64,000 nt of DNA from Undaria pinnatifida (lineage: Eukaryota > Sar > Phaeophyceae > Laminariales > Alariaceae). The DNA lies in contig JABAKD010000009.1 in NCBI GenBank assembly GCA_012845835.1, positions 125,324-189,323 of the forward strand, given 5' to 3'. Positions 53,112 to 63,850 of the stretch are shown here, in pieces. The notes under the pieces were generated by a model, which was given only the letters and a program-made list of their open reading frames with translations, made no database searches and was not told where the DNA came from. The position numbers and the translations under genes were made by a program. Position 1 is the stretch's first letter. Each line of letters starts with the position of its first letter.

Positions 53112-55749
53112 GTGAGACACTGTGAATGGAACACAGCACATAACGGAGTCATCAACACAGCAGCAGGGTCACACTCGTGCCGGTATGTGTCAGCGCCGTG
53201 CAATCCTACCTGCACTATGGGGGGCCGGCACGGACGATATTGGGAACCGTCGGGGGGGGGTTATAGAGTATCAGCGGTGGCAGTATAATCAATTTCACCG
53301 TCACTATGATGGAGAAAAGCGTCGCATTTTAAGCTGGATTAGATAAAACGGAATATATATACATGGTGGAACGGGTTTTCCGACCCGTTTTTTTACGAGT
53401 TTTATCTGAATTTTTTTCACAGTTCATTGCTTACAGTATTTCTGGTAGAATGAAGACTGCGGTTTATATATATTTTTTTTTTCCTTCGAGTTAGACATAT
53501 ATTTCTGAGTTAGGGAATGTTTGCTTAGCGATGAAATGATGAAGTAAAAAAAAACGCAGTCGTGATTCTATTTCAAATACCGATAGCAATCACGTGTAAA
53601 AAAGTTAGGTTAAAATTCGTAAACACCGCGCCCGAAATCGCAAATGTTGTTTCGACTCCAGGAACATGGGTGACGTAGGATATCACCCACCCCTTGGGCT
53701 ATTATAAAACCTAGAAATATGTCCATCAAGAACAGTGCCAAACATCACAAGGGTGGCACGAAAACAGCTGGGCGCCATGCTGTCGCTCTAGTGTGTGCGA
53801 GCTGCGTCGTGTGTGCGTCTGATGCTGCTGCTCTGCTTCTGTGCATTCTAAAGAAAAGCTTATTCCGCCGCAAAAATAACGGCTTCAGTTTTTTTGCAAA
53901 TCTAAAATCTATATGAAATACGGCGGATTCTTTAGGTTTGATCAAAGTGCACTAAAGGCGACGTCGGAGAGCACACGTAAACGCGCCGTGATTGGCTGAA
54001 AACACCGATATGGTGAACACAGCCTAATTCTTTTTTTTTTACCAAGCTATGAGTGGACGAACGATTGTGACTTTACTGGCCAATCCAGCTCGTATTCAGC
54101 CGACAACATCAAGAGCTCCCCACTTTATTCGGAATGAACTTCGAATACGATATCGAAACCGTCGGTAACAAGATCTATATACCGTTGCAGCCGGGGCCGC
54201 TTCTGTGGCGCGTTGTAGCTTGATTTTGATAGACAACTGACGAGTTGCATCACGTGCGCTGCGACATGGGCAGGTAGCGCTTTCTGGTCGAGTCAATCCA
54301 GAGTGATGGGGTCTCTTATCCGAGGTGTTTCCCACCATCGTCAAAATAGCACTTTATGTTGTATTATTAAGGGAATGGGAGTCATCCCACGGTAGGGGTT
54401 TCTCTGTTTGGACCAAAACGTTTCTGCTAATGTTGGTGTCAATGTTAATACTAACGTGTTCATGTTCACAACGTCAATGCTAATGCTAATGTTGGAAGGT
54501 TAGCGTTAGTTAATGTTATTGTTAATGTTACTGTTAATGCTCATGTTAACATGAGTGTTGATGTCAAGTTTGATGTTCATATTAACGTTAATTTTATAAA
54601 TCTCTTGTTAATGTTCATGTTGATATTCATGGATATGTTTATTTGTTCATTTTCATGTGAATGTTGATGTTCATGTGAAATGCTCGCGTCCTCAATCAGG
54701 AAGTAACGGCTAGGCGAATATTTTTACGAGTTAAGTTTGTTTCAGTAGTATGGAATATAACCTTGTCCGGGTTGCTTGAATGAATGTCTTCGAAGTCGTG
54801 TTCTGGATGAGGTTCGATATAGTCATACAGGGTGTTCATATTGAGATTGAGATACCTCTTTATGTTTGGAGCTCAGAAAATTCTTAAATTCGGCTGCGCC
54901 CCTACAGTAGGATGGCTCACTATTGCTAATGGTAATGAGAATGTTGATGTTGATCTGCTGCACCCCTACCGCGGGATGGCTCTCTATTTCTTATTCGTTT
55001 GGGATTGGTAATTTCAATGTGAATGGGAATGGTCCTTGTGTGTCACTACCTTCATTGGTTTTGTGACGGCCAGTGCTTGGGTGCAATTCGTAGAGCCGTT
55101 CAAGTAGGTAGCCGAGAAAAGACGATGCGCAACCCAATTAGTGGTACATGCGTCTGACTGTCATTGTCGAACGCAACGGGACGGTACTGACGTTTGGTTT
55201 TTGACCTCACCGTTTGATACTGTTTACAACGCACAACGGTGAGCACTATGTCACAACCAAACTCGAACGATGCCCACATGTTTAACAAGCTGGTAAACCG
55301 GGCCTCTGTCAGTACTGTATTGCAGAAAGTGAGTTGTTGTAGTGATATCCCTTCGTCTCCAACGTTCAAAATCTCCTTGCAAAAGTGATGAACATCAGCA
55401 GGGCTTGTGTCGCAAAAGTCCTAAACAGCACAAAGAAATGAAAAAACGTAATGAATGCCATTCGAAACGTCCGCGCCCGCCATGGTCCGGACTCTAAAGC
55501 AAATAATTCATAACAGAATATCCAATATTCGTCGTGTCATTGCTCGTGATGGTGTGAACATATATGTATACTAAAGCATGTACTACGTGCCAAGAAATAC
55601 TATAGTAAGGGCAAATACTGTTATATTCCATATTGTGCTCCTTTCCGACAGGACTCAGAGTCACAGTGAGCCATACAGTCCAATATATAGCAGAAACTCG
55701 TGTCGCTCTCGGTGTTATGATTCGCACGCTTCTTTCTTTTTACTGTCAG
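53112..55749 (+). other. Long intron, or lost exons, of beta-helix gene
   Basis: 2.6 kb lie between the two exons. I found no further exon with the GG-A-I / F-x-N-N pattern in any frame by eye. It includes a hairpin followed by T8 at 53,370-53,390 (arms AACGGGT and ACCCGTT), an A/T-rich part, and the degenerate repeat at 54,425-54,690. The length is large but compatible with introns carrying repeats. Confidence 0.5.
54425..54690 (+). repeat. Degenerate hexamer-type repeat (TTAATG / TTGATG / TTCATG)
   Basis: Words of the form (T)GTTAATG, GTTCATG, GTTGATG and GCTAATG follow each other with few interruptions over about 265 bp, and scattered words continue to 55,000. Decay of an old simple repeat is the plainest reading. 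It would lie in the intron. Confidence 0.85.
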
Positions 55750-55830
55750 GTGCTATAAATGCCGAGTCGTCCGAGGTATTCATCCGAGGCGATACCGTCT
55801 TTGTCAACAACGCGGCACAAGAAAAGGGGG
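55750..55830 (+). CDS. Secreted beta-helix protein, exon 2
   Basis: The acceptor follows a CTTCTTTCTTTTTACTGTCAG tract at 55,729-55,749. Joining phase 1 of exon 1 restores Gly and gives GG-AINAES, so the PMP motif F-x-N-x-A-x-x-GG-A-I is completed exactly across the junction. The exon is 81 bases and encodes one helical coil (SSEVFIRGDTVFVNNAAQEKGG) ending again at GG with donor GGGG/GTGAGG in the same phase. This phase-1, one-coil exon design suggests expansion by exon duplication. Further exons were not securely found; a TTTGCAG acceptor at 56,135-56,141 is possible. Confidence 0.75.
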
Positions 55831-56450
55831 GTGAGGAATAGAGTTTCACACAGGACATGAAACCAGAACGTGTTCCTTTAACCCATGCATTGCGATAAGA
55901 AAACGAGGAGTACGATCGAATCAAACGTCTGTTACACGGTTACATACCATACCTAGTGATTACAATCAAAAATATTTACTGCACACACTACCAACCGATT
56001 TCGCAACGTATTTCGTGCCTATCTGTCGTCTGCATGATGGCCTGACAACCTCTACTAAACAAAGTAGCATGTGCCTAACGAAATGACGTAATTAAGCGCG
56101 GGTACATCAAGCGCTCTGTTCAAAACACTGATGATTTGCAGTTCTCCCACTCGTGCTCAATGGTAGTGACATTGCACAACCACATCACCTCGCTTGCTTT
56201 ACTTGTAATATGTATATCTGTATTGGAATTGGCGACTCAGCGGCCCACATCGGCACTGTAAAAAGTCATGGTAACTTCATGGTTGGACTTATCAATTGCA
56301 TTATTTTGTCGAACGGTCCATGTACGATAACACACGAAGCTATAACACGTTGTATACCACACCTGAATATTGTGTTGTATTATCCACCAAAAAATTGTGT
56401 TGTATACCACACCTAACATGAACTCTGCTTGTAAAATATACGATACTCGG
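55831..56450. other. Downstream of exon 2, nothing firm
   Basis: An open frame on the plus strand (56,153-56,416) begins close after a possible acceptor at 56,141. It contains a duplicated ATTGTGTTGTAT stretch near 56,368-56,405 and does not show the PMP pattern, so I do not call it an exon. Confidence 0.3.
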
Positions 56451-56454
56451 CAGG

Positions 56455-57425
56455 TGGTATTAAGTGATGCATTAATTCTACAACCGTCAGATTTGTCCCC
56501 TTAACCCCTTTAAAACTGAAAACCCGTTTTGAGGACATTATTACTTGGATTAGTATAGGGAAGGGTTAGGGGGCTCTAATGGGGTTGAAAGATTGATAGT
56601 TTCGCGCAAATATTGAGTTGTCCCCCCCCCCAATCCCTCCCCGACCCCTCTTGTTCGAACGCCCCACCTACAATTGAAACATGCCAGGGTAATAAAGACT
56701 ACCACGCAGATGATATCACCTTATTATCTTTTCAGCAATCCATGCCGTAGCTCCGATCTCCCTCCCTCCCCACCCCCCAATCCGTTCACCAACCCCCCCT
56801 CGTTCCCCACCACCTGCACGATCGGCTATACCTAGAACCACGCGTATAGCCAACCCCTACAAGTATTCGCCCTACTGCTGTTGGAAATCCCGTTTTCCCC
56901 CCGAAGAAATTAACAACCTTCCCACCCCCGCACCCCTTCGAACACCTCCACTTTCTGCACTGGTTTTAAGACTTACGTTATAGACATTATAAATCGATGC
57001 ATTCCGTCCACAACCGTCAGCCGTGTCCCGTCTAAACGATTTGTAATTTCCGCGCTCAGATTGGGTAGCTCCACCCCCCCCCCCCCCCCCCTGCTCGCTC
57101 TTGTTCAAACCCAGCCCCCCATGCCTTTAAACACTCCGTCCTCCCCTCACCGATTAATCCTAGTCACAGGATACACTTGATACTGAGTCAGATTTTGTCC
57201 TCCTCAAAAACGGACTTTGCCGTTTCCGCGCACAGATTGAATAATATCACCCTGTTGACCCTGGTACAAGATACACTGAAGTTCCATGAGGAGTCGCCAA
57301 CCTATATATTTGTTGAGGACACACGCTGCCCAGTAATGCACGCGATCGGAGTATCACACACCGCCTGCAAAGATGAGTTCGACGAAATCGTCGATCTCAC
57401 AGCTGAAGTGTATGTATATTTTTAG
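56455..57425 (-). mobile_element. TIR-B repeat, diverged copy
   Basis: Blocks TCTTGTTCGAACGCCCCACC, GCAATCCATGCCGTAG, CCTAGAACCACGCGTATAGC and CCGCGCACAGATTGAATAAT run to the terminus GATCTCACAGCTGAAGTG near 57,411. A C run lies at 57,073-57,092. Substitutions are more frequent than at 39-42 kb. Confidence 0.7.
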
Positions 57426-57456
57426 AATACACAACAAGAATGTCGAATGATGGTTA

Positions 57457-57724
57457 GACCAAGGCTACGGTAGGGGGGGTACCCCCATTTTCACTGATGT
57501 GTTTGAGCCACTCGCACGAGTGGCTCTGTACCCTACGAATGAAGATGGTTTAGGCACTTGTTTTGGCGCAGCTTAGATCACCTTTGCATTGCGGATTAAT
57601 TTCGCCAATGTAAAACAAGAAGAAACGTAATATCGCATAGGAACGAAGGGGTTACTCGCGCGAGTGACCCCTAGCCACTGAAATAAATGGCCCTTAAGGG
57701 GACCCCCCTATCGTAGCCTGGGTC
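57457..57724. mobile_element. 268-bp MITE with subterminal palindromes
   Basis: The ends are inverted repeats: left GACCAAGGCTACGG then TAG and a G run; right, reversed, GACCCAGGCTACGA then TAG and a G run. GTTA flanks both sides (57,453-57,456 and 57,725-57,728) as a 4-bp direct repeat. Inside each end lies a palindrome: GAGCCACTCG with its complement (57,505-57,526) and GGGGTTACTCGC with an almost perfect complement (57,648-57,671). No coding capacity. Confidence 0.8.
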
Positions 57725-57729
57725 GTTAG

Positions 57730-59560
57730 TTTAAGCGTTTATCATGGATTCTTGTTTCCATGTGGCCACTTAAAACAAGGACACCGCGAAACGGTGTACC
57801 AAATATCACCACGCTACAGGCGTCTTTCACAGCCCCGCATATATAGTAGTTCGGACCCATCCGTCATCTGGGCAGACCCAGAACACTTCGTAAGGGCAAC
57901 GGTGCACTCGTCATTATGTTCAACCATTAATGGGTCGCCCTCTGAATTCCGGAGGGGGTTCATATTAGTTGGCCACCTCAAACGAAAATTAATCAAAGAA
58001 ACATGTAAACATTGCGAGATCCAGCAGCTTTAAGACCTTTAGTTGATTCAAGTTATGTACCGCCTTCCATGTATGTGCATCCAAATTACACTAACGCATG
58101 AAACCAATTACCGATTGGTTTGCTCCACGAGGTTCACCGAACGTCATGTGGAACGCTCTCCATTGTGTATGCTCGAAGATTTTCTATCACACACGGTGAA
58201 TACGCCGCAACTACCAAATGGAATATAAGCCCATAGCCATCGTCCGTGCTTTGTGCATAGATGATGTACGGGTTATTGCGCGCTATCTTCCAGTTGCCGG
58301 CTTATTATGTATGAATACGCATGCTACATCAAAGGCGAATCTGATTTTTCTGTGGCTCGTTTGGTGAATTGCCCTACTACCGCACCCTGACACAAAACAA
58401 GATCCGGAAACTTTGAATGTCCAACCGACCAACAATCCCATGGGCCTTTAATAGGTTCACAACACGAACAACATTGCCAAACAATAATGCAATATTTCGT
58501 ACGACTAGGAGTTAGGGAGCTCAGTCCCTCAGATATCCAACTGCCCCACAACCGTAATAAGTACCGAAGCACGTGTCATACAAAGGAAAAATAACAACGA
58601 CGAGCTTGGTGGTTCGAATACCGTTTGAGCGCGAACGAATGGACCATCCAGGAGATTCATACATTTTCAAAGAGTGAAAACGCACGACCGGAGTATCACG
58701 CAGCGTGCAAAAATGGATAACGACGTTGAAGGAACTCACGGCTGACGCATTTGGAACCAATAATTGGACATTTTGGGGAGCAACGCGCGTGGTGTGTAAC
58801 CCCATTGGTGATATACGGTCTCCCTGTACTTTAACAGAAAATTACCATCTTCAAACATGATTAGGTATTAAACCATTATATTCTGCCACCCTCCGTATAT
58901 TATTCAAGATGTTCACGTCGAACGTGAAAAATAGTGAATGTTATCGCCTTTCTTGTATTTTTCCATTTACTACATGAGGGGTAAGTTACCGGTCCTCGGC
59001 TAATCGATAAACTAGAGGCACCGTGTTGGCTAGCCCGGGAAGACTCGAATCTCGATACATTGTAAGCACCAGTAGGAAGGGAGAAGAGGCGGGGAAAGTA
59101 GTGCATGATTAGAAAAAACTACCGTTCTGACTGAGGGGCGTTGCCTTGCTATCAATATCCTATAAGTAACCTTCGACGCACGTTCATATGCCGAGTCATT
59201 GAACCCTTTGATGGAATTTTGAGCTTCTACCGCATCTCCGCAGATGGCACGTTTACACGAACCAGACGCCGGGTATTATCAGGCTGGCAAAGAGATCAAA
59301 AACAAACGTTCACCTTTCATTAAAATGCTCTACGAAAATGATGTTTTAGGTCCGCCGAACTCAAGAGCCCCCTTGAGTACAACTCGTAATCGCAAGCCAC
59401 GTACACAAGTGCCAGGTACGACATGGCCACTATTAATGGTTTGAAGAATTTGATTAAAAAAACTGTTGAATACAATTTTTATTGATCAAGACACGCAACA
59501 TCGTGAACAGTCTGTTTTCACAGACACCAAATCGGTATTGATCAAACTTATTACAAAATC
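57730..59560. other. No gene recognised
   Basis: Frames up to 94 codons on both strands, none with a recognised domain. Around 58,680-58,750 a decayed TIR-B terminus is visible (CCGGAGTATCACGCAGCGTG, then GGAACTCACGGCTGACG). Confidence 0.4.
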
Positions 59561-59564
59561 TTGA

Positions 59565-60112
59565 CAGGCTGTTGTTTGGGAAAATCTCAATCCAATTAGG
59601 GAGCTTCCCAACTTGACGTGGCATGTTTTCGGTTGGGCAACACACCCCGAGCAGCTCGGCGCGGTTTTCGGCTGCGCCATCGACAGCGGTGAGGGCGATA
59701 AAAGGCGAACCTCAACAAAAGGCATCCGGGGTAACGGTGGCGCCTGAACCGTAGACCAGATCGTACCACAACGGTGGCGCCAAAAAATAATCACGGCGGC
59801 CGCGATATTTTTTTTGTCGACGATGTCGATCGGCAATGTCGCACGAAAACTGGCCTAACGAGAAAAAACATGAGTATGCGCAAAAGATGTTCGATAGCTT
59901 CATCGCCGTCGCAGCTCCGCGCGCGGCGTTGAAAGACTCTTCCCGCACAACCAAGGGACCGCGGCGAGAATGGCTTCCGAAACTGGGCCACAAAAAACAA
60001 GGAGACGCTGGCAGCGGCACCCACACGACGACCCAAGCCAGCGCTTTTGTGTACTTTCGTCGGTGTAGTGAGCAGGCGGTTGTGTGACTTGCTGCAGTAT
60101 ATCGATTTCACC
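59565..60112 (+). repeat. Dispersed repeat F, copy 3
   Basis: Blocks GGCGGCCGCGATATTTT, GTCGATCGGCAATGTCGCAC, GAAAACTGGCCTAACGAG, TCGTCGGTG and TTGTGTGACTTGCTGCAG with ATCGATTTCACCATTTTGG align with copies 1 and 2. An 83-codon plus frame (59,836-60,087) overlaps a minus frame. Neither is preserved in the other copies. Confidence 0.6.
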
Positions 60113-60114
60113 AT

Positions 60115-60285
60115 TTTGGCCCAGGTACCAGCTACATTGTAGTTCCAGGGGGGGTCGCCGACCAATGTCCTTGGTGATGACACACACTCAGTACTACGCG
60201 CGATCGGAGTATCCTACACGGCTTGCAAATATGAGTTTCGACGAAATTTTCGATTTTGCAGGTGGAGTGTACTTTTTTATCAATA
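60115..60285. mobile_element. TIR-B terminus
   Basis: Contains TCGCCGACCAATGTCC, GTACTACGCGCGATCGGAGTA, CTTGCAAATATGAGTTTCGA and ends GCAGGTGGAGTG near 60,270. Only the right-hand arm is present, directly joined to repeat F. Confidence 0.7.
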
Positions 60286-60400
60286 ATGTTTGATGAGCAA
60301 TTCGTCATTTCTTCGAAACTACTGTTGAAAAAATTAATCGCGAAATTAAGTCGAACCGTGTTTTTTTTTTAAATCCGGCTGTTTATTGGCCTTGTTTGAG

Positions 60401-61256
60401 TGTATTGGGAGGGCGGCACAGAGGGCCCCCTGCAGGTCTGCCAAATGAGCAGTTCCTCAGAGAGTACTCAGTTTTTTAGCTTTCGCAGTCGTAGCATTAT
60501 TTTATTCCGCCAGAGACCCGCATGGCTTCTGAGATCGGACGCACGTGCCTCCGATCTATTTCCTGACTATCCCGAATTAAAAACGCCAACATCATCATAT
60601 GAAACCCATCCAAACTATCTTAAATACGGATTTATACAGGCTTTGTAAGGCCGTATGTTAACATTACCCTATTCTGATGAGCCGCATATGAAGAAATTTT
60701 GGAGAATCGGGGAAACTCCGGTTCTACAAACTAGACCATGGGTCTAAGATGCGGCTTCTCAAAACCCACCCCCGCACCACTAACGGTCTGACTATGGAGC
60801 CGGGAACACGCGAAGAAAAGGTTGATGGAAACGCAAACCCTTCAACAAGGCAAAGGCCACCCATCAAAAACCTGCCGCACACCGCCGGTGTGGGGAGTGC
60901 GTGCAGGAAAGGCTCTACGGCGAACCAACCACCGAAAAACACAGAAAAAGTACTTTGGAGACCTACAGACGACGATAAAATATAGAGGTACTGGGGGGGG
61001 GGGCACAGAGTGCCTCTGTCAGGTTTGTCAATTGAGCAGGTCCTCGGAGAGTACTCATTTTCTCATCCTTCGTAGTGGTAGCTTTATTCGACTCCACCAG
61101 AGCCCCGGATCCTTCTATGATCAGAGGCTCGTGCCTCCGATCTATTTCCTAACTATCCCGATAATAAAACGCCAACTTCATCACACGATGATAAACCGCC
61201 GACCAAACCATCAAAAATACGGATACTTACAGGCCTTTCAAGGCCATATCTAAACA
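60401..61256 (-). mobile_element. Second compact two-LTR element, degenerate
   Basis: Two diverged LTRs (60,401-60,663 and about 60,981-61,256) of the gypsy family enclose only about 320 bp. The interior keeps the 3' region blocks GGAACACGCGAAGAAAA, TCAAAAACCTGCCGCA and GGAAAGGCTCTACGG but lacks gag, pol and a recognisable primer binding site. The palindrome arms are mutated (AGATCGGACGCACGTGCC on one side). It is older and shorter than the 37.4-kb element. Confidence 0.8.
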
Positions 61257-61960
61257 CCCAACAGTGGGCAGTACGTACCAACTCCACTCCTGGGCGAAAA
61301 GAAAAAAACACACATTCTCGCAAGCATGTACCAGAGGGTACCCCGAGTTACGAGCACACCAATGTTCACTGCAATCATGTAGAAACGATAAATAACAGAC
61401 TTTACAACCGACTGAGGGACATGGCATCTAAAGTCCGAACTCAAAGGAATGGAATAAAATGTTGCATTCCGTAAAGACTTGGGGTAGTTTTCTTTGAGAA
61501 ATGATCCGGTTCTTGATTTAATCGACTCAATGAATGTCATTTGCGATGAGATCGAAGTACCATTATTAATCGAAGTACTTGGGTAGGTATGATATTTCAC
61601 CCGGTACACTGTTATTATTATGTTATGTTTTGTTGTAGTCTGACTCGTTTTTTTGTGATGTCGTAGCCGGTACGCTAACACTTACTCTACTTGCTATACT
61701 TGATGAATTGCGACTGTTTGGTCTACACCGTGTTACACACTCTGTGACCACAAAATTTGTATCTCCCCATGACGAACAATCAGGACGGACTGTGGGTGTA
61801 CTGAACTCGTTGAGTAGACAGACCGATTTACTGTGAAGACCACGCATGCTGTTCGAAGGTCCCTCTTACCTTGGGTTTATGCTGAAATCTAAACCAAGGG
61901 TTAAAAGGCCAGTATTATATGTATTTTCAAAGGTTACGTTATGTAGAGTTTGTGGATTGC
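61257..61960. other. No gene recognised
   Basis: The minus frame 61,250-61,681 (143 codons) includes LTR-edge sequence and has no recognised domain. At 61,690-61,745 a short match to the 3' part of repeat JE occurs (TGATGAATTGCGACTGTTTGG). Confidence 0.4.
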
Positions 61961-62345
61961 GGGTAAGGCTGTCAGAACTTGCTGAAGTTTGGGGTACGGG
62001 TTTGGAAGTGTTACGGAAAACACAGAGTTTCAGGGTTTTGTGGTATGGCAGTACAAAACTTGTAGAAATTTCGGGGGAGGTATGAAGGTTTTACAGAGCC
62101 TCCAGAAGTTCCGGGTACGCGTACGTATGAAAGTCTCACAGAACTTACTGAACTTCCGTCTCAAGTGGCAACCGGTCGCACAAAACACGTCCTGAGCAGG
62201 TATGATAAAATTGTACCCGTCCCTAGGTACTGAGGTACAGAACTCACAGATGTTCCGGGTGCGGGTATGAATGTCGTACAGGACTTTCAAACGTTCGCGG
62301 TACGGGTAAGAATATCGTACAGAATTAGCAAAAGTTGCAGGTTTT
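61960..62345 (+). repeat. Degenerate ~40-bp tandem repeat
   Basis: A motif like GTACAGAACTTACAGAAGTTCCGGGTACGGG-type words recurs at irregular spacing, for example near 62,080, 62,130, 62,230 and 62,280, with the core TTCCGGGT-CGGGTA. It is probably an old satellite-like array. The same core reappears at 63,935-64,000 and runs off the window. Confidence 0.6.
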
Positions 62346-62349
62346 GATA

Positions 62350-62630
62350 AAACTCAGGTAAACACGCGGCCGCGGGGGAGGAGTTCGGCGTGAAGTGGAA
62401 GATTCCACCGAGCTTGCATGCCATGCTCTCACTGGGCCAACATCACCGAGGCAATCCGTAGCAGCTTCGAGAGCTACCGACGACCACCACCGAGCAAGGC
62501 GATAAATCGTGAAAATTAGAAAAAATGCGCCTAGGGGCAAATGGGAGATGGGGTGTGGGCTCCTGTTGTGCATCTTATACCGGCTTCTTCTACGTTCGCC
62601 GTTGAACCTGCTCCTGATGCTCCTAACACT
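62350..62630. other. No gene recognised
   Basis: A G-rich segment (GCGGCCGCGGGGGAGGAG near 62,367) and mixed sequence with only short frames. Confidence 0.4.
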
Positions 62631-62634
62631 TGTA

Positions 62635-63070
62635 GTTGTTGTTGTTGTTGTTTTCACACTAACTCGCATGGTCGAATCCGTGGTCACAGGACAGGCTCCA
62701 GTCACTCTGGATTTGAGGAACACCCACAGGGACAAACATGAACAAACCAAACGTGGTTTACACACATGTAATACAGCTGAAGCAGTTCATGTCTCCGTCA
62801 AAAACATATATAGGTCTATATATTAATATAAAATCGAGAGTCAGCCGACGATGTGCCAGGTCCATACTGGTGCATACGTCTCACAACTCGCCCTTGGAAA
62901 AACCGACTATGCCGTTTGCCACCCAGGAAAGACTACGACGTGTATACTACACGTTGTACCTATCACTACGCATACGCACGTCAGCCAGAGGTCAGTTGGA
63001 AACATGAAACAAAAAAAGATGGAACTACGAAAAAGGAAAGCAAAGAAAACAAAAAAATATTATGCGAAAA
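62635..63070 (-). mobile_element. LINE 3' UTR fragment with trinucleotide tail
   Basis: On the plus strand (GTT)n at 62,635-62,651 is followed by TTTCACACTAACTCGCATGG, GGACAGGCTCCAGTCACTCTG, GATGTGCCAGGTCCA, GCATACGTCTCACAACTC and CCACCCAGGAAAGACTACGA, then an A-rich tract (63,000-63,060). Orientation is the same as the full LINE. Truncated at about 63,070. Confidence 0.85.
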
Positions 63071-63850
63071 AACACGCGTCCTCAACAAGTGCCGACCGAG
63101 GAAACAGCCGCGCTCGCCTCTACTGTTGTTCTGAAACAGACCATATCAATGGTCTTCCCCGGCTGTGGCTCGAAGAAATAAATTGGCTGTCACAAACCCA
63201 ACTTTTCCACCGGCAGCTCGATAAGGCAATTGCCGCGACAAAGCATCGAAACCACCCAAAAAAACAGAGGATAGTTAATGACTTCGACGATGATATGGAG
63301 ATGATGTGCAATATTTCGATTGGGGAGACCAAAACAAAAACACTGTTAATAAGCAATACCTGGTACATTGTTTCTCGATAAGAGGTAAATTCATATGTAA
63401 TATTCGCTCGGGATCACTCGCGCGAGTGACTCCCTGTTTCATCCAGTCATCGGCTTTCGTGATGATTTGATTTTCCGATATGAATCTCTAATGCGATGGT
63501 TACCTATGATATGCCAGACGATTCGCCCACCATGATTTTGCGAATGAGCTCCAGAGTCAGTCGTGCTGTTATTACTTCTAGTGGTGGTCAAGATCGGGTA
63601 GTGAAAATTGGGGGTGCCCACTGACCGCCGTAGCGTTGCATTGCTAGTTTCCACCAAATTGAATAAAATGTTATACAGGTCATTTCGATTAGTAAAATAT
63701 GAATGCTTTCGATTCAAGAGTGTCCTTTCAGAAACGAAAAAAACAGTTGGTGCTTTTGTTGTATGATACTTGCCGCCGTTCGGTGTTCGGTTTGTGTGAC
63801 TGTCATTAACAAAACATCACAATGCATAATACAATCTTCTGATTAAACCT
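63070..63850. other. No gene recognised; one palindrome
   Basis: A 176-codon plus frame (62,851-63,381) runs from the LINE tail into this region; its first half is LINE UTR, so the frame is probably accidental. CACTCGCGCGAGTG at 63,415-63,428 is a perfect palindrome shared with the MITE at 57.6 kb. Confidence 0.4.

Noticed and set aside
52654-53139. 161-codon minus-strand frame over exon 1 of the beta-helix gene
   Set aside because: Opposite-strand shadow; the plus strand has signal peptide, PMP motif and splice sites.
53370-53390. Bacterial-type terminator (hairpin plus T run)
   Set aside because: The window is eukaryotic and the hairpin lies inside a probable intron; a short 7-bp stem with T run arises by chance.
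57752-58033. 93-codon plus frame as a host gene
   Set aside because: No domain, no splice context, and an overlapping minus frame; likely chance.
62851-63381. 176-codon plus-strand frame near the window end
   Set aside because: Its first half is LINE 3' UTR in antisense, so a genuine protein is unlikely; the rest shows no recognised domain.
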